Assembly: GCA_947494715.1 (NCBI GenBank)
Contig: CANLWG010000003.1
Coordinates: 186,001 to 250,000 of the forward strand
Source of the DNA: an uncultured Flavobacteriaceae bacterium
GTDB taxonomy: Bacteria; Bacteroidota; Bacteroidia; Flavobacteriales; Flavobacteriaceae
DNA length: 64,000 nucleotides
Reading direction: 5' to 3'
Part shown: positions 35,781 to 44,906 of the stretch, one piece after another
How positions within the stretch are numbered: the stretch's first letter is position 1
Layout: every line of letters begins with the position of its first letter
Position numbers and translations under genes: made by a program
The notes under the pieces: model-generated
Told to the model about the DNA's origin: nothing
What the model saw: the letters and a program-made list of their open reading frames with translations, nothing else
The model's database searches: none

Positions 35781-37661
35781 TTATGCTTCTTCTGCCAAAT
35801 ATTGGTCTTTGATGTTGTTCTCGATCCATTCTAGACACTGGTCAAATGTCTCAAAAATGTTTTCCTCAGGAATGAGATCGGGGATAATATCAACCCGTTC
35901 CATCATATATCTGGGTTGACGAAGCACGTCAACGAAGAGTATATTGATGTTTAATTTTCGCAAGTCAATGAGAATGTCTTCTAAGGTATAAAGCCCTGAT
36001 TGGTCCATATACTGCATTCGGTCCATTCTAATGATTACGGTAGAGGCAGAGTCGGGAATTTGCTCGGCAAGTGCTTGAAATTCACTAGTAGAACCAAAAA
36101 ACAACGGCCCCTTAAGGTGCTTGATAAAAACCTCTTCTCGTAGGCTTTTGGGAAGACCAGCTTCATCGGCCCAGGCCTTTTCTGTTTCCAAGCTTTTAAC
36201 GTCTGATCGCTCTGCAGTCAAATCACCCATTTTCTTCATGAACATCAATGAGGCTATAACAAGACCGATACCCACGGCATAAATTAAATCCCAAAAAGTA
36301 GCGAGACTCATTACTGTAAGCATGATAATGACCTCCGAACTTAATTTAAAAGGGCCAAGTTTAATATCTTTTGGTAAGCTGGGAATGGCTTTCAATCCTT
36401 TATAATCCATTACGCTGATGCCCACGGTAATTAAAATACCGGCCAAAACAGCTGCTGGAATTTGCGAGGCAATTGGCCCTAGAGTCAATAAGATCAGCAA
36501 TAAAAGTACGCCGGCGATCATACCTGAAAGTTTGGTTTTACCACCTGAATTGATATTTATGACCGTTCTTATAGTTGCACCGGCACCGGGAAGACCAGCA
36601 AAAATGGCCGCAATACTATTTCCGATCCCTTGACCTACCAATTCTTTGTTCGGTTTGTGCTTTGTCTTGGTCATATTATCGGCCACTACCGAGGTGAGCA
36701 ATGAATCGATGGCTCCCAATAGGGCCAAGGTCAATGCCGTAAAAATGTATGGTGTTATCGCTTTCAACTGAAACTCGGTAAATATTTCAAGTTTCGGCAT
36801 GGGTAACCCCTCGGGTATTTGCTCTATGGCGCGATAACTTAAACCAAAACCGTAGGCAATACCAGAAACGACGATAAGACCTACTAAAGTACTTGGAATT
36901 GCGGTTGTGATTTTTTTAAAGCCGAAAATGATAATTATGGTAGCAAGGGTCAATGCCAACTCAAGCCAATTGATGTTTTTTAGAGCTTTTGGTAAAACAT
37001 TTATGGCACCGATTACTCCCGAGGCTTTTGAAGCGGCCAAGGTTTGAGCCTCATCTAAAATAGCAGGTTCAGTGACTTCATGCGACCTTTTAATGGTTTC
37101 CTCAAAATCTTCTAAAACTAAAATTCCTTCCCCCGCCTCTTCTCGCAATATATTCTCAAGAATCAACTCCTCAGCCTGAGGTTTAAATTGGTTTACAAAT
37201 GCAGCATCTTCTTTTGGGTAGTACCCTAAAGCGGGTAAAATTTGAGTAATGATTATAATAAGGCCAATTGCGGTCATAAAGCCCGATACTACAGGATATG
37301 GAATGTACCGTATATATTTTCCGAGCCCAAGTAATCCTAACCCGATTTGAAAGAGGCCGGCCAATAGAAATACTGTGAGAATTGCTGGCAACGCTTTTTC
37401 GACACTTCCGTCGTAAATGGCAATAATACCGGCAATTATGACCATACTCACAGCGGTCATTGGTGCTGTCGGACCAGAAATTTGGGTATTGGTGCCACCG
37501 AACATAGCTGCGAAAAAACTAATGAAAATGGCTCCGTAAAGCCCAGCACTGGGCCCCAGACCCGAGCTGACACCAAATGCTAGAGCCAATGGTAGGGCAA
37601 CGATTCCTGCAGTTATTCCACCAAAAAGATCACCTTTTAGATTGGAGAAGAGGTTTTTCAT
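35781..37661 (-). CDS. SulP-family anion transporter with STAS domain (copy 1)
   Basis: This 626-residue inner-membrane transporter has about 12-14 membrane segments, with 'GGTNTQISGPTAPMTAVSMVI' (the SulP signature) near residue 55 and 'GQGIGNSIAAIFAGLPGAGATIRT' near 345, and a C-terminal cytoplasmic STAS domain (about 545-620, 'MDQSGLYTLEDILIDL'). Between about 150 and 210 it has a hydrophilic, Glu-rich insertion absent from copy 2. The carbonic anhydrase gene next door suggests bicarbonate rather than sulfate as the substrate (BicA-like). It lies beyond a terminator from carbonic anhydrase. Confidence 0.9.
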   Translation of the reverse strand: MKNLFSNLKGDLFGGITAGIVALPLALAFGVSSGLGPSAGLYGAIFISFFAAMFGGTNTQISGPTAPMTAVSMVIIAGIIAIYDGSVEKALPAILTVFLLAGLFQIGLGLLGLGKYIRYIPYPVVSGFMTAIGLIIIITQILPALGYYPKEDAAFVNQFKPQAEELILENILREEAGEGILVLEDFEETIKRSHEVTEPAILDEAQTLAASKASGVIGAINVLPKALKNINWLELALTLATIIIIFGFKKITTAIPSTLVGLIVVSGIAYGFGLSYRAIEQIPEGLPMPKLEIFTEFQLKAITPYIFTALTLALLGAIDSLLTSVVADNMTKTKHKPNKELVGQGIGNSIAAIFAGLPGAGATIRTVININSGGKTKLSGMIAGVLLLLILLTLGPIASQIPAAVLAGILITVGISVMDYKGLKAIPSLPKDIKLGPFKLSSEVIIMLTVMSLATFWDLIYAVGIGLVIASLMFMKKMGDLTAERSDVKSLETEKAWADEAGLPKSLREEVFIKHLKGPLFFGSTSEFQALAEQIPDSASTVIIRMDRMQYMDQSGLYTLEDILIDLRKLNINILFVDVLRQPRYMMERVDIIPDLIPEENIFETFDQCLEWIENNIKDQYLAEEA

Positions 37662-37708
37662 ATTTTGTGGTCAATTATATGGAGTCAAGATAGAACATTT
37701 TCATAATT

Positions 37709-37735
37709 AAAAAAGCCAATGCAAACGCATTGGCT
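37709..37735 (-). terminator. Terminator after the carbonic anhydrase gene
   Basis: AGCCAATGC (37714-37722) pairs with GCATTGGCT (37727-37735), followed on the minus strand by six T residues. Read-through would be needed to reach the first SulP gene unless it has its own promoter. Confidence 0.8.
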
Positions 37736-37755
37736 CTTCTTTAACAGATTTTATT

Positions 37756-38385
37756 CTAATCTAGAAAGGTGACCTCCCCATTTTTGATATCATACATTGC
37801 ACCCACGATTTTAATCTCTCCATTATCTTCCATTTGCTTTAAAACAGGACTAAGACTCCGCATATCTTCAATAGTCAAATGCACATTTTTAAGAACTACG
37901 TTGTTCACAAAATCAATGTTTTTAGAATTTCTCATACTAGGGTCAGCGGGTTCGCTAACTGCTCTTACCGCAGGTTTGATTTTGTGCAAAAGCGTCGTGA
38001 GGTTTCCCATTTTAGCATCATCACATGCCCCTTTCACGGCACCGCAAGCGGTATGGCCTAGAATGACGACGACTTTGGTCCCCGCAAGTTTGCATGCAAA
38101 CTCAATACTTCCCAAAAGATCTTCGTTGACAATATTTCCCGCCACACGAGCGCTGAAAATATCTCCTATTCCTTGGTCAAAAATCAGCTCGGCCGAAACT
38201 CTGGAATCAATACAACTCAAAATAGTCGCAAAAGGGTATTGCCCAGACTTTGTATCGCTTACCTGCTCTAATAAATCGCGATCCGCCTTTTGATTGGCAA
38301 CGAATCTTTTGTTTCCTTTTTTTAGTATTTCAATGGCGGCATCTGCAGTCATAGCCGCTTGAGATTCTTTTGTATGTGCTTTCAT
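37756..38385 (-). CDS. can: Beta-class carbonic anhydrase
   Basis: This 209-residue enzyme interconverts CO2 and bicarbonate. The zinc ligands are C58 ('SCIDSR', with D60 and R62 forming the Asp-Arg pair), H111 and C114 ('GHTACGAV'). There is no signal peptide, so it is cytoplasmic. It is flanked by two SulP transporters and a stress protein on the same strand, which points to a bicarbonate supply module for carboxylases. Confidence 0.96.
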   Translation of the reverse strand: MKAHTKESQAAMTADAAIEILKKGNKRFVANQKADRDLLEQVSDTKSGQYPFATILSCIDSRVSAELIFDQGIGDIFSARVAGNIVNEDLLGSIEFACKLAGTKVVVILGHTACGAVKGACDDAKMGNLTTLLHKIKPAVRAVSEPADPSMRNSKNIDFVNNVVLKNVHLTIEDMRSLSPVLKQMEDNGEIKIVGAMYDIKNGEVTFLD

Positions 38386-38427
38386 AATGTTTAGAGTTTA
38401 ATCATTTTTTATGGATTAGTACGTATT

Positions 38428-39237
38428 CTATTTTTGCACCCCGGTTACCAAAAGTGTAACATTGAGCTTGCCGACTACATTGTTGATATCTGACATTACC
38501 AAATCCGTTTTGTTGTCGGTTTGCTGCTTTGCCCTATCTATATATAATAGGTTAATGTTATTCTTTGACAGATAGTTAGAAAGATTCTTAATTGTACCAT
38601 CATTATGTTCAAATACATATTCTACCATTTTCTTATTCGCAGGTTGCGGTATTTCTTTCAATAGATACGAATTTTTAACGATTTTAAACGATTTCAGCGG
38701 TTTTTGAGCATGCGCCATTAAATCTTCGGCAAATTCTAAATTGAATGAAGGCTCCAAGTTATTTAGCATGCCCAAAGATATTTCTTTATTGGGCTCTAAA
38801 GCATTTTTATCAGTGGCAATCATTATTACACCTTTGAAGGTATTCAAAACAAACTGGGTAATATTATCACCGATGAAATTAAAAGGTCTGGGCTTTCTCT
38901 TGCCCAGAACTATAATATCTGGTCGACTTTTTTTAATAAAGTTGCTAATTTCATTTTTTATATTGCCAAACGCAAACGAATACTTTATGGCTATCTCATA
39001 GTCTTTAGATATCGGCTGTATTAAATTTTGAATTTTCTTATCGGTCTTTGTATGCAGACTATTGATGGTTCGAATAGCTGACAATTGATTTTCTTTATCT
39101 ACAATATCCGTAGGCCTTTTTACACTGAATACTTCTATATCACCATTGACTATTTTAGCCAAACTTACCGTGCTTTTTAGCGTTGTTCTTGTAGAAGAAT
39201 TTAAATCTGAAAGTACAACGATTTTGTATTTTTTCAT
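38428..39237 (-). CDS. Universal stress protein family protein
   Basis: The 269-residue protein has an N-terminal Usp fold (about 1-145: 'KYKIVVLSDLNSSTRTTL' and 'RPDIIVLGKRKPRPFNFIGDN' spans) and a diverged second Usp-like half. The ATP-binding G-x2-G-x9-G(S/T) motif is not intact: 'GKRKPRPFNFIGDNITQFV' keeps only part of it. Its start is 10 nt after the second SulP gene's stop, so the two are co-transcribed. It may regulate the transporters; this is inferred only from position. Confidence 0.8.
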   Translation of the reverse strand: MKKYKIVVLSDLNSSTRTTLKSTVSLAKIVNGDIEVFSVKRPTDIVDKENQLSAIRTINSLHTKTDKKIQNLIQPISKDYEIAIKYSFAFGNIKNEISNFIKKSRPDIIVLGKRKPRPFNFIGDNITQFVLNTFKGVIMIATDKNALEPNKEISLGMLNNLEPSFNLEFAEDLMAHAQKPLKSFKIVKNSYLLKEIPQPANKKMVEYVFEHNDGTIKNLSNYLSKNNINLLYIDRAKQQTDNKTDLVMSDINNVVGKLNVTLLVTGVQK

Positions 39238-39247
39238 ATGATTTTTT

Positions 39248-40828
39248 TTAAGCTGTTTTTGGCCTTAATTTGAAAAATTCGATAAAACTTCCGGGATTCT
39301 CAACTACACCACGTTCGGAAATCAACTTTATATCAATGTTTCTTTCTTTGGCTTTAAATGCAAAATCCTCAAGAATTTCGATAATGTCATTGTCCAGATA
39401 CCTGGTTTTTCTCACATCCAATTCCAAGTCAGTATCTCGGGGCAAACTATCTAGCTCAGTCAAAATAGCCCCTTTGTTAAAGAATGTAACTTCTTCTGCA
39501 AATGTCATTTTTATTCTGTGCTTACCATTGCTTTGATCTTCAATATGAAGAAAATGGGAGTTCTGATAACTTTTAATGAGGATTACAACGATGCCAACAG
39601 AAAGCCCTAGACCGATACCCACTAAGAGGTCGGTAAAAACGATTCCTAAAACAGTTACCGTAAAAGGAACGAATTGTTTCCAACCCAATTGGTACATTTT
39701 TATGAACAAACCGGGTTTTGCCAATTTATAGCCAACGATAAAAAGAATGGCCGCCAATACCGAAAGTGGAATCATGTTCAACAATTTGGGAATCAAGATT
39801 ATGGAGATCAACAAAAAGAAACCATGAATAATTGCAGACATTTTTGTCTTTCCACCAGACTGAATGTTCGCTGAGCTTCGAACAATAACTTGAGTAATTG
39901 GTAGGCCGCCGATCATTCCTGAAATAATGTTTCCTGTTCCCTGGGCCAACAGTTCCCTGTTTGTTGGTGTTACACGTTTTGCAGGATCTAGTTTATCCGT
40001 AGCTTCAACGCATAATAGGGTCTCTAAACTTGCCACCAAGGCAATTGTAAAGGCTGTAATCCAGATTTGTGGATTTACGATGGCACCGAAATTGGGAAAA
40101 CTGAACTGCGCCAGGAACGATGAGGCATCTTCCGGAATCGGGACAGTTACCAAATGATCCGAAGAAATCGAAAACATATCATTACTTTTTGTAAATACAT
40201 AAAATAGTATTCCAACTATGACGGCTACCAACGGCCCTTGCACTAATTGAAAGATCTTTCCTTTTTTAGAAAGTACTTTATCCCATAAGAGTAATATCGA
40301 AAGCCCTAGTACCGCAACCACGGTCGCTCCAGGACTGATATTATTTACAGTTTGAAAAATTTCAGAGAACGTATTTTCCCCATCGACTTGAAAAAAAGCA
40401 AAATCACCTTCAGGATCTGCATCATATCCGAAGAAATGCGGAATCTGTTTTAAGATGATTATAAGTCCTATTCCGGTTAACATTCCCTTTATGACCGAAG
40501 ATGGGAAGTAATAACCGATAATTCCCGCTTTTAGTATTCCGAATACAATTTGGATGATTCCTCCCAATACTACAGCAAGCAGAAAATTTTCAAATCCGCC
40601 CAAGGTACCTATAGCCGTCAAAACGATAGCTGCAAGACCTGCAGCCGGACCACTTACGCCAATCTGTGAACCACTCAAGGCACCTACGACGATTCCACCT
40701 ACAATACCTGCAATAAGGCCTGAAAATAATGGTGCACCACTAGCAAGAGCTATTCCTAAACAAAGAGGTAACGCGACAAAAAATACAACGATACTTGAGG
40801 GCAAGTCATTCTTTAAATATTTAAACAT
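39248..40828 (-). CDS. SulP-family anion transporter with STAS-like domain (copy 2)
   Basis: The 526-residue inner-membrane protein starts MFKYLKNDLPSSIVVFFVALPLCLGIALASG, which is the first membrane segment; 'GSQIGVSGPAAGLAAIVLTAI' is the SulP signature and 'GTGNIISGMIGGLPITQVIVRSSANIQSGG' contains the second conserved block. A short STAS-like domain occupies about 440-526. It is the first gene of the SulP-Usp-carbonic anhydrase run. A bicarbonate role is inferred from the carbonic anhydrase neighbour. Confidence 0.9.
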   Translation of the reverse strand: MFKYLKNDLPSSIVVFFVALPLCLGIALASGAPLFSGLIAGIVGGIVVGALSGSQIGVSGPAAGLAAIVLTAIGTLGGFENFLLAVVLGGIIQIVFGILKAGIIGYYFPSSVIKGMLTGIGLIIILKQIPHFFGYDADPEGDFAFFQVDGENTFSEIFQTVNNISPGATVVAVLGLSILLLWDKVLSKKGKIFQLVQGPLVAVIVGILFYVFTKSNDMFSISSDHLVTVPIPEDASSFLAQFSFPNFGAIVNPQIWITAFTIALVASLETLLCVEATDKLDPAKRVTPTNRELLAQGTGNIISGMIGGLPITQVIVRSSANIQSGGKTKMSAIIHGFFLLISIILIPKLLNMIPLSVLAAILFIVGYKLAKPGLFIKMYQLGWKQFVPFTVTVLGIVFTDLLVGIGLGLSVGIVVILIKSYQNSHFLHIEDQSNGKHRIKMTFAEEVTFFNKGAILTELDSLPRDTDLELDVRKTRYLDNDIIEILEDFAFKAKERNIDIKLISERGVVENPGSFIEFFKLRPKTA

Positions 40829-40966
40829 ATCAGATAGTTTTTGCCTTCAAATAGTGTTGAAAGCGGGTTAGTCAATCAAAAAGCCAATGTGGTTCTAAGC
40901 ATCAATAGACCGTTTCGAAATATGCCGATTTTTTTTGCGTGCCCTTTTTAGTACCCTAATTCGCTA

Positions 40967-40986
40967 ATCCCGATAACTATCGGGAT
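40967..40986. repeat. Palindrome ATCCCGATA-AC-TATCGGGAT
   Basis: A 9-bp perfect stem with a 2-bp centre in the 243-bp gap upstream of the second SulP gene. There is no T-run. It resembles the CCCGATA stem at 20243 and may be a dispersed palindrome or a terminator for the small gene at 41072. Confidence 0.6.
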
Positions 40987-41071
40987 GAACCATAGCCAGG
41001 CTTAAAAATTTGCCTCGTATGGTATTAAAAGTGACCTATGGAAACTCTAGGCACACATTTCAAAACAGTCT

Positions 41072-41365
41072 CTAAATGGTTTCTGGCGGAGGAAGTAATA
41101 TTTTCGCGGTGAAGTCGCTAGAGCCGGTAGTATGAAAATCGCCTGTACCCGACTTATTTGATTGGGCGATTAATGAAAAATCAGCAGGGTTGTTTTGAAG
41201 TATTTTTTCTTCTGTGGAGTCTTTTTTTTCCTGTTCTTTTTGCTCTTCTTCGTTTATTATATTTACCAATAAATTGTTATCCGAATCCACCAGCGTAATT
41301 ACACACGGAGCCATAATGGCCGAGAACCAAAAAAATAACAGTATAATTCTCACTAATTTCTTCAT
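41072..41365 (-). CDS. Small exported or membrane-anchored protein at the end of the bat operon
   Basis: This 97-residue protein has one N-terminal hydrophobic segment (MKKLVRIILLFFWFSAIMAPC) and a hydrophilic remainder with an EEEQKEQEKKDSTEEK charged stretch. No family is recognised. It is 59 nt after the batE-like gene on the same strand and could be co-transcribed. The coding call rests on a complete frame with a plausible signal peptide. Confidence 0.6.
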   Translation of the reverse strand: MKKLVRIILLFFWFSAIMAPCVITLVDSDNNLLVNIINEEEQKEQEKKDSTEEKILQNNPADFSLIAQSNKSGTGDFHTTGSSDFTAKILLPPPETI

Positions 41366-41424
41366 ATATAAAGCAAGAAATGCTAATATAACAGTAATAC
41401 TATTAACTTGTTGTTAATAAAGAC

Positions 41425-42183
41425 CTAAAAATCTTTTAATGCTTTAATGTTTTCAGAAGAGATCCATCCAGTTTTTCCATCGGCCAGCCTAATCTTTTTC
41501 CATTCGTTAAGAGAGTCCAAGACGTGAATTTTGGTTCCCTCATGCAAAGTGAAGACTTCTTGGCTCCTATTGTTCGGTTCTGATTTTACGGTCACTTCTT
41601 CCGAAAATATAATAGCCGGTCTATCTCCCTTGAAGTCATTGTGCTGAATAAAGGCAAAGGTCATGGAAATTATGGCAATGATTAAGGAAATCATACCGGT
41701 AATAAAAGCAATGCGCTTACGTGAAGAGTATCTAAAATAAAAAAATGCTATGTATAAGAGTACAAAGAGAATTGTGAATACTACTGCAGCGATAGCCCAT
41801 TGATCAAAGGATAAAAACCCTGTGATTTTATTGTAAATTTTGGAAAATCCCGTTTCGGGCATTTTTTCGATCGCGTCCAATGTCATATTTTGGGCATAGG
41901 CCAAATTGTTCTTTATTTCCGGATCATTGGGCTTTAAAAGCAGTGCCTTTTCATAGTAATAAATGCTAGGGGCAATTTGATTAATCTTGTAATACGAATT
42001 TCCCAGATTAAAATAAAGTGCGGCCGAGTGTTCCCCATTATCCAAAATTTCCAGGTAATTGGAAATGGCTTTTTCGTAATCCCCTTCGTTATAGGCCAAC
42101 GTGGCTTGTTCAAAGATTGCTTCATTCTGGGCATTTGACCAAAAGCCTATCCACAATAGTATGTAGCTTGCCAATCTTTTCAT
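41425..42183 (-). CDS. batE: BatE-like TPR protein with SH3 domain
   Basis: The 252-residue protein has a signal peptide, tetratricopeptide repeats (about 20-105: 'AALYFNLGNSYYKINQIAPS'), two transmembrane segments (about 130-180) and a C-terminal SH3b-like domain ('VKSEPNNRSQEVFTLHEGT' to 'GKTGWISSENIKAL'). It is the last recognised Bat gene, 5 nt after batD. Bat proteins form a periplasmic/inner-membrane complex linked to oxygen and envelope stress tolerance; the exact activity is unknown. Confidence 0.88.
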   Translation of the reverse strand: MKRLASYILLWIGFWSNAQNEAIFEQATLAYNEGDYEKAISNYLEILDNGEHSAALYFNLGNSYYKINQIAPSIYYYEKALLLKPNDPEIKNNLAYAQNMTLDAIEKMPETGFSKIYNKITGFLSFDQWAIAAVVFTILFVLLYIAFFYFRYSSRKRIAFITGMISLIIAIISMTFAFIQHNDFKGDRPAIIFSEEVTVKSEPNNRSQEVFTLHEGTKIHVLDSLNEWKKIRLADGKTGWISSENIKALKDF

Positions 42184-42188
42184 CTATT

Positions 42189-43976
42189 CTATAACTGTTT
42201 ATCCAAATATGAGATTACTTCGCTGGCCTTATCATAATCTTGGTGCATCTGTACGTCCGAGAAAGGGCTGTAACGGGCCATTTCACAGTTTTTGAGTAGT
42301 CCAATAAAGTCGTCCTTGGTAGTTTCGTCCACTTTTTTTTGGGTCAACAAAGCCTCGATTTTGTCTTTGCTGAATTCCGAGGTCTCTATTTTAAGTTTGG
42401 CCTTTAGATAATGATGTAGGGCCTTTTCAAGGGCGATATAGAAATCCTCCTTGTTCCCTAAAGCCTTTTTGGCCTTGGAAAGGTATTTTTTTGCCAGTTT
42501 ATTTCTCCTTTTTATTCTATTTCCTATAACATCACTAGCGATGGCCTCACGCTTTTTTCCAAATACAACCGCCGAGGGAATCAATAAAAGGGGCAACAGC
42601 AACCAAAGGTAAAACCGTGTGGATCCAAAAAAATAATTGGTGCCGATTGCCCTTAGGTCAGGTTTAAGCTTTATAAAATTAAATTGGCTGCCCGTAGCGA
42701 TTACACTTCGCTTATTTGTTCCAACGACATTGCTATTTCCGGCAGCAATGTTGGCCGGACCTTGAATTACGTCAATAAGGATTTCATCTGAATCCAGCCT
42801 CCTATATTTTTCAGTTTTGGGATCAAAGTAGCTAAAGGAAATACTTGGAATGGGATACTTGCCTTTAAATGAGGGGACTATAGTGTAGTTGTTACTAACC
42901 TTTCCCTGCATACCGGATAACGTAGTACGGACTTTTTCGTCAAATTCGGGCTCATATACTTCCAATGAGCTGGGCAAATCGGGTTCTGGCAATTGGAACA
43001 GCTTTAGATTTCCCTTTCCACTGACCTCCACTTTGGCTTGTAAGGATTCCGAAGCATTTAGTTTGGTCTTAGTCGTGGACACCGAAAATTCAAAGCTTCC
43101 GACGGCACCGCTAAAGTTTGCCGGTTTTCCTTCAGCGGGTAGTTCCTTTGCATTTATTGTACGTCTCCCGGCCGAAACCGTCTTATTGGTCTGTGAGTAA
43201 ATACGATCCCCGAAGAAACCACGTTTATTGGTAGGTACTTCCAAGGTGACCTCCAAGGATAGAGGTTCTATCTCCAATTTTCCTGCCTTTTGCGGATAAA
43301 GCACTACTCTTTTCAGTACTACATATCTAAAAGCTTTTCCCTTATAGGTTCCATTTTGTGGTACAGGTCTGGAAACAGGAATATCCTGGCTCCAAAAGTT
43401 GTTATATTTTGGATTATCCAACGGTCTGTAGTTGGTAATACCAATGCTAGAGCTAAAATATAGTTTGTAGACGACGCTTAGGGGCTCATTCAGATAGGGG
43501 GAGGTCTTGGAAACCTCGGCCACCAAAAACAAGCTTTCATCCGCAATATCGTCCACGGTCATCTGATCGCTGGGTTTGTCAACGGCAGCCGTTACTTCAA
43601 CTTGTTTTGGAAGTGATTTATAGATTTTTCCACTGATTGTAATGGTCGCTTGCTTTATGGAAAATTTTCCTCGCGCCGTAGGTGCCAAGGTATAGGAATA
43701 GGTCTTGGAATAACTCCGTTTCCCGTTGATCCAAGAGGAACTTATGGATTGAGACGGCCCCATTAGTACCCTGAAACCTTCAAAATCTGGTGGATTGAAG
43801 TTATCTCCATCTTGGTTCATGGTAAAGTCCACGCGCAAGCGCTCGTTGATTCCCAATTTTTCCTTGCTGAGATTCATTTCAAAGGTTACTGCATCCTTAT
43901 CTTGCCCTTGCGAAACAAGTGCCATACCTAAAAAAAATAAAAATGAAATATGTTTAAAGTTTTTGGGCATTACCAA
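42189..43976 (-). CDS. batD: BatD-like protein
   Basis: This 595-residue protein has a signal peptide, several immunoglobulin-like beta domains in the periplasm ('FEMNLSKEKLGINERLRVDF' spans the first strands), a transmembrane segment near 465-485 and a cytoplasmic helical tail ending 'DYDKASEVISYLDKQL'. It overlaps batC by a few bases at its start; M1 and M3 are both possible. It is the typical BatD of the aerotolerance operon. Confidence 0.9.
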   Translation of the reverse strand: MVMPKNFKHISFLFFLGMALVSQGQDKDAVTFEMNLSKEKLGINERLRVDFTMNQDGDNFNPPDFEGFRVLMGPSQSISSSWINGKRSYSKTYSYTLAPTARGKFSIKQATITISGKIYKSLPKQVEVTAAVDKPSDQMTVDDIADESLFLVAEVSKTSPYLNEPLSVVYKLYFSSSIGITNYRPLDNPKYNNFWSQDIPVSRPVPQNGTYKGKAFRYVVLKRVVLYPQKAGKLEIEPLSLEVTLEVPTNKRGFFGDRIYSQTNKTVSAGRRTINAKELPAEGKPANFSGAVGSFEFSVSTTKTKLNASESLQAKVEVSGKGNLKLFQLPEPDLPSSLEVYEPEFDEKVRTTLSGMQGKVSNNYTIVPSFKGKYPIPSISFSYFDPKTEKYRRLDSDEILIDVIQGPANIAAGNSNVVGTNKRSVIATGSQFNFIKLKPDLRAIGTNYFFGSTRFYLWLLLPLLLIPSAVVFGKKREAIASDVIGNRIKRRNKLAKKYLSKAKKALGNKEDFYIALEKALHHYLKAKLKIETSEFSKDKIEALLTQKKVDETTKDDFIGLLKNCEMARYSPFSDVQMHQDYDKASEVISYLDKQL

Positions 43977-44800
43977 TCCTTTTCATTTTTCACCTTGACG
44001 CCTTTTACCTTTTTTGCATCAATCTTTTCCTGTACTTTCTTTTCCTCGTTCTGCATGGCCTCCAACAGGTTTTGTATTTGTTGTTTGCTCAATTGGCTAG
44101 GACGAGGTTGTTTCTGTTCTTCAGGCTTGTCTCCTTGATTGGGCTGTTTTTTTTGCTCCTCCTTCTTGTCCCCATCACCTTCTTTATTATCCTCCTTTTG
44201 TTCGTCTCCCTTGTCTCCCTTATCATCTTGATCTTTCTGTTCTTGATCTTTGTTCTCTTCTTTATTGTCCCCTTCGTCCTTGTTATCCTGATTTTGATCC
44301 TGTTGATCTTTGTTGTCCTGGTTCTGGTCGTTTTGTTCCTGCTCTTTTTTCAAAAGCTCCTTTGCAAGGGCCAAATTGTAACGGGTCTCTTCATCTGTTG
44401 GATCGTTCCGTAAGGCTTCTTTATAGGCTTCCACTGCTTTTTGGTATTCTTTGCGTTTCATGAACACATTTCCCATATTGTGGTAAGCCCTATGCTTGTC
44501 GGATTTGTTCTCAGCAATTTCACCGGCCTGTTTGAAACGCCCAAAAGCTTCACTATACGTTTCTTTAGTGTAGTACGCATTACCTAAATTATAGGGTGCC
44601 GCTACATTTTTACTGCTTTTGGAGATGGCTTTTCTATAATCTACCTCGGCGGTAATAAAATTATTTTCGGAAAGCTCTTTATTGGCTTCCCAAGTAAGGT
44701 TTTTAGATTCATTTAAGGCGCCTTCATCAATTACTTTGTCCTCTTGGGCAAAAGAGAATACTCCCAATACTAAAAACACATATAATAAAATGCCTTTCAT
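43970..44800 (-). CDS. batC: BatC-like TPR protein with long charged tail
   Basis: From the ATG at 44800 (signal peptide MKGILLYVFLVLGVFSFAQ) the protein has 276 residues; an ATG 24 nt further upstream would put eight extra residues before the signal. TPR repeats fill about 30-155 ('AAPYNLGNAYYTKETYSEA'). The stretch from about 160 to 245 is low complexity, almost entirely D, E, K, N and Q, then 'RPSQLSKQQIQNLLEAMQNEE' and a basic end. The tail is probably disordered. Confidence 0.88.
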   Translation of the reverse strand: MKGILLYVFLVLGVFSFAQEDKVIDEGALNESKNLTWEANKELSENNFITAEVDYRKAISKSSKNVAAPYNLGNAYYTKETYSEAFGRFKQAGEIAENKSDKHRAYHNMGNVFMKRKEYQKAVEAYKEALRNDPTDEETRYNLALAKELLKKEQEQNDQNQDNKDQQDQNQDNKDEGDNKEENKDQEQKDQDDKGDKGDEQKEDNKEGDGDKKEEQKKQPNQGDKPEEQKQPRPSQLSKQQIQNLLEAMQNEEKKVQEKIDAKKVKGVKVKNEKDW

Positions 44801-44906
44801 AATAATTCTGGTATTCACGTTCAATAAATAAAAGAAAACAGAAAAAAGAACATATAACCTATGATTTAGAAAACTTTAATAGTGTATTGAAACCACCTTG
44901 TCTTCC

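Noticed and set aside
44072-44413. Hydrophobic 113-residue open frame antisense to batC
   Set aside because: It is the complement of the D/E/K/Q-rich tail, which reads as Leu/Val/Phe codons on the other strand.
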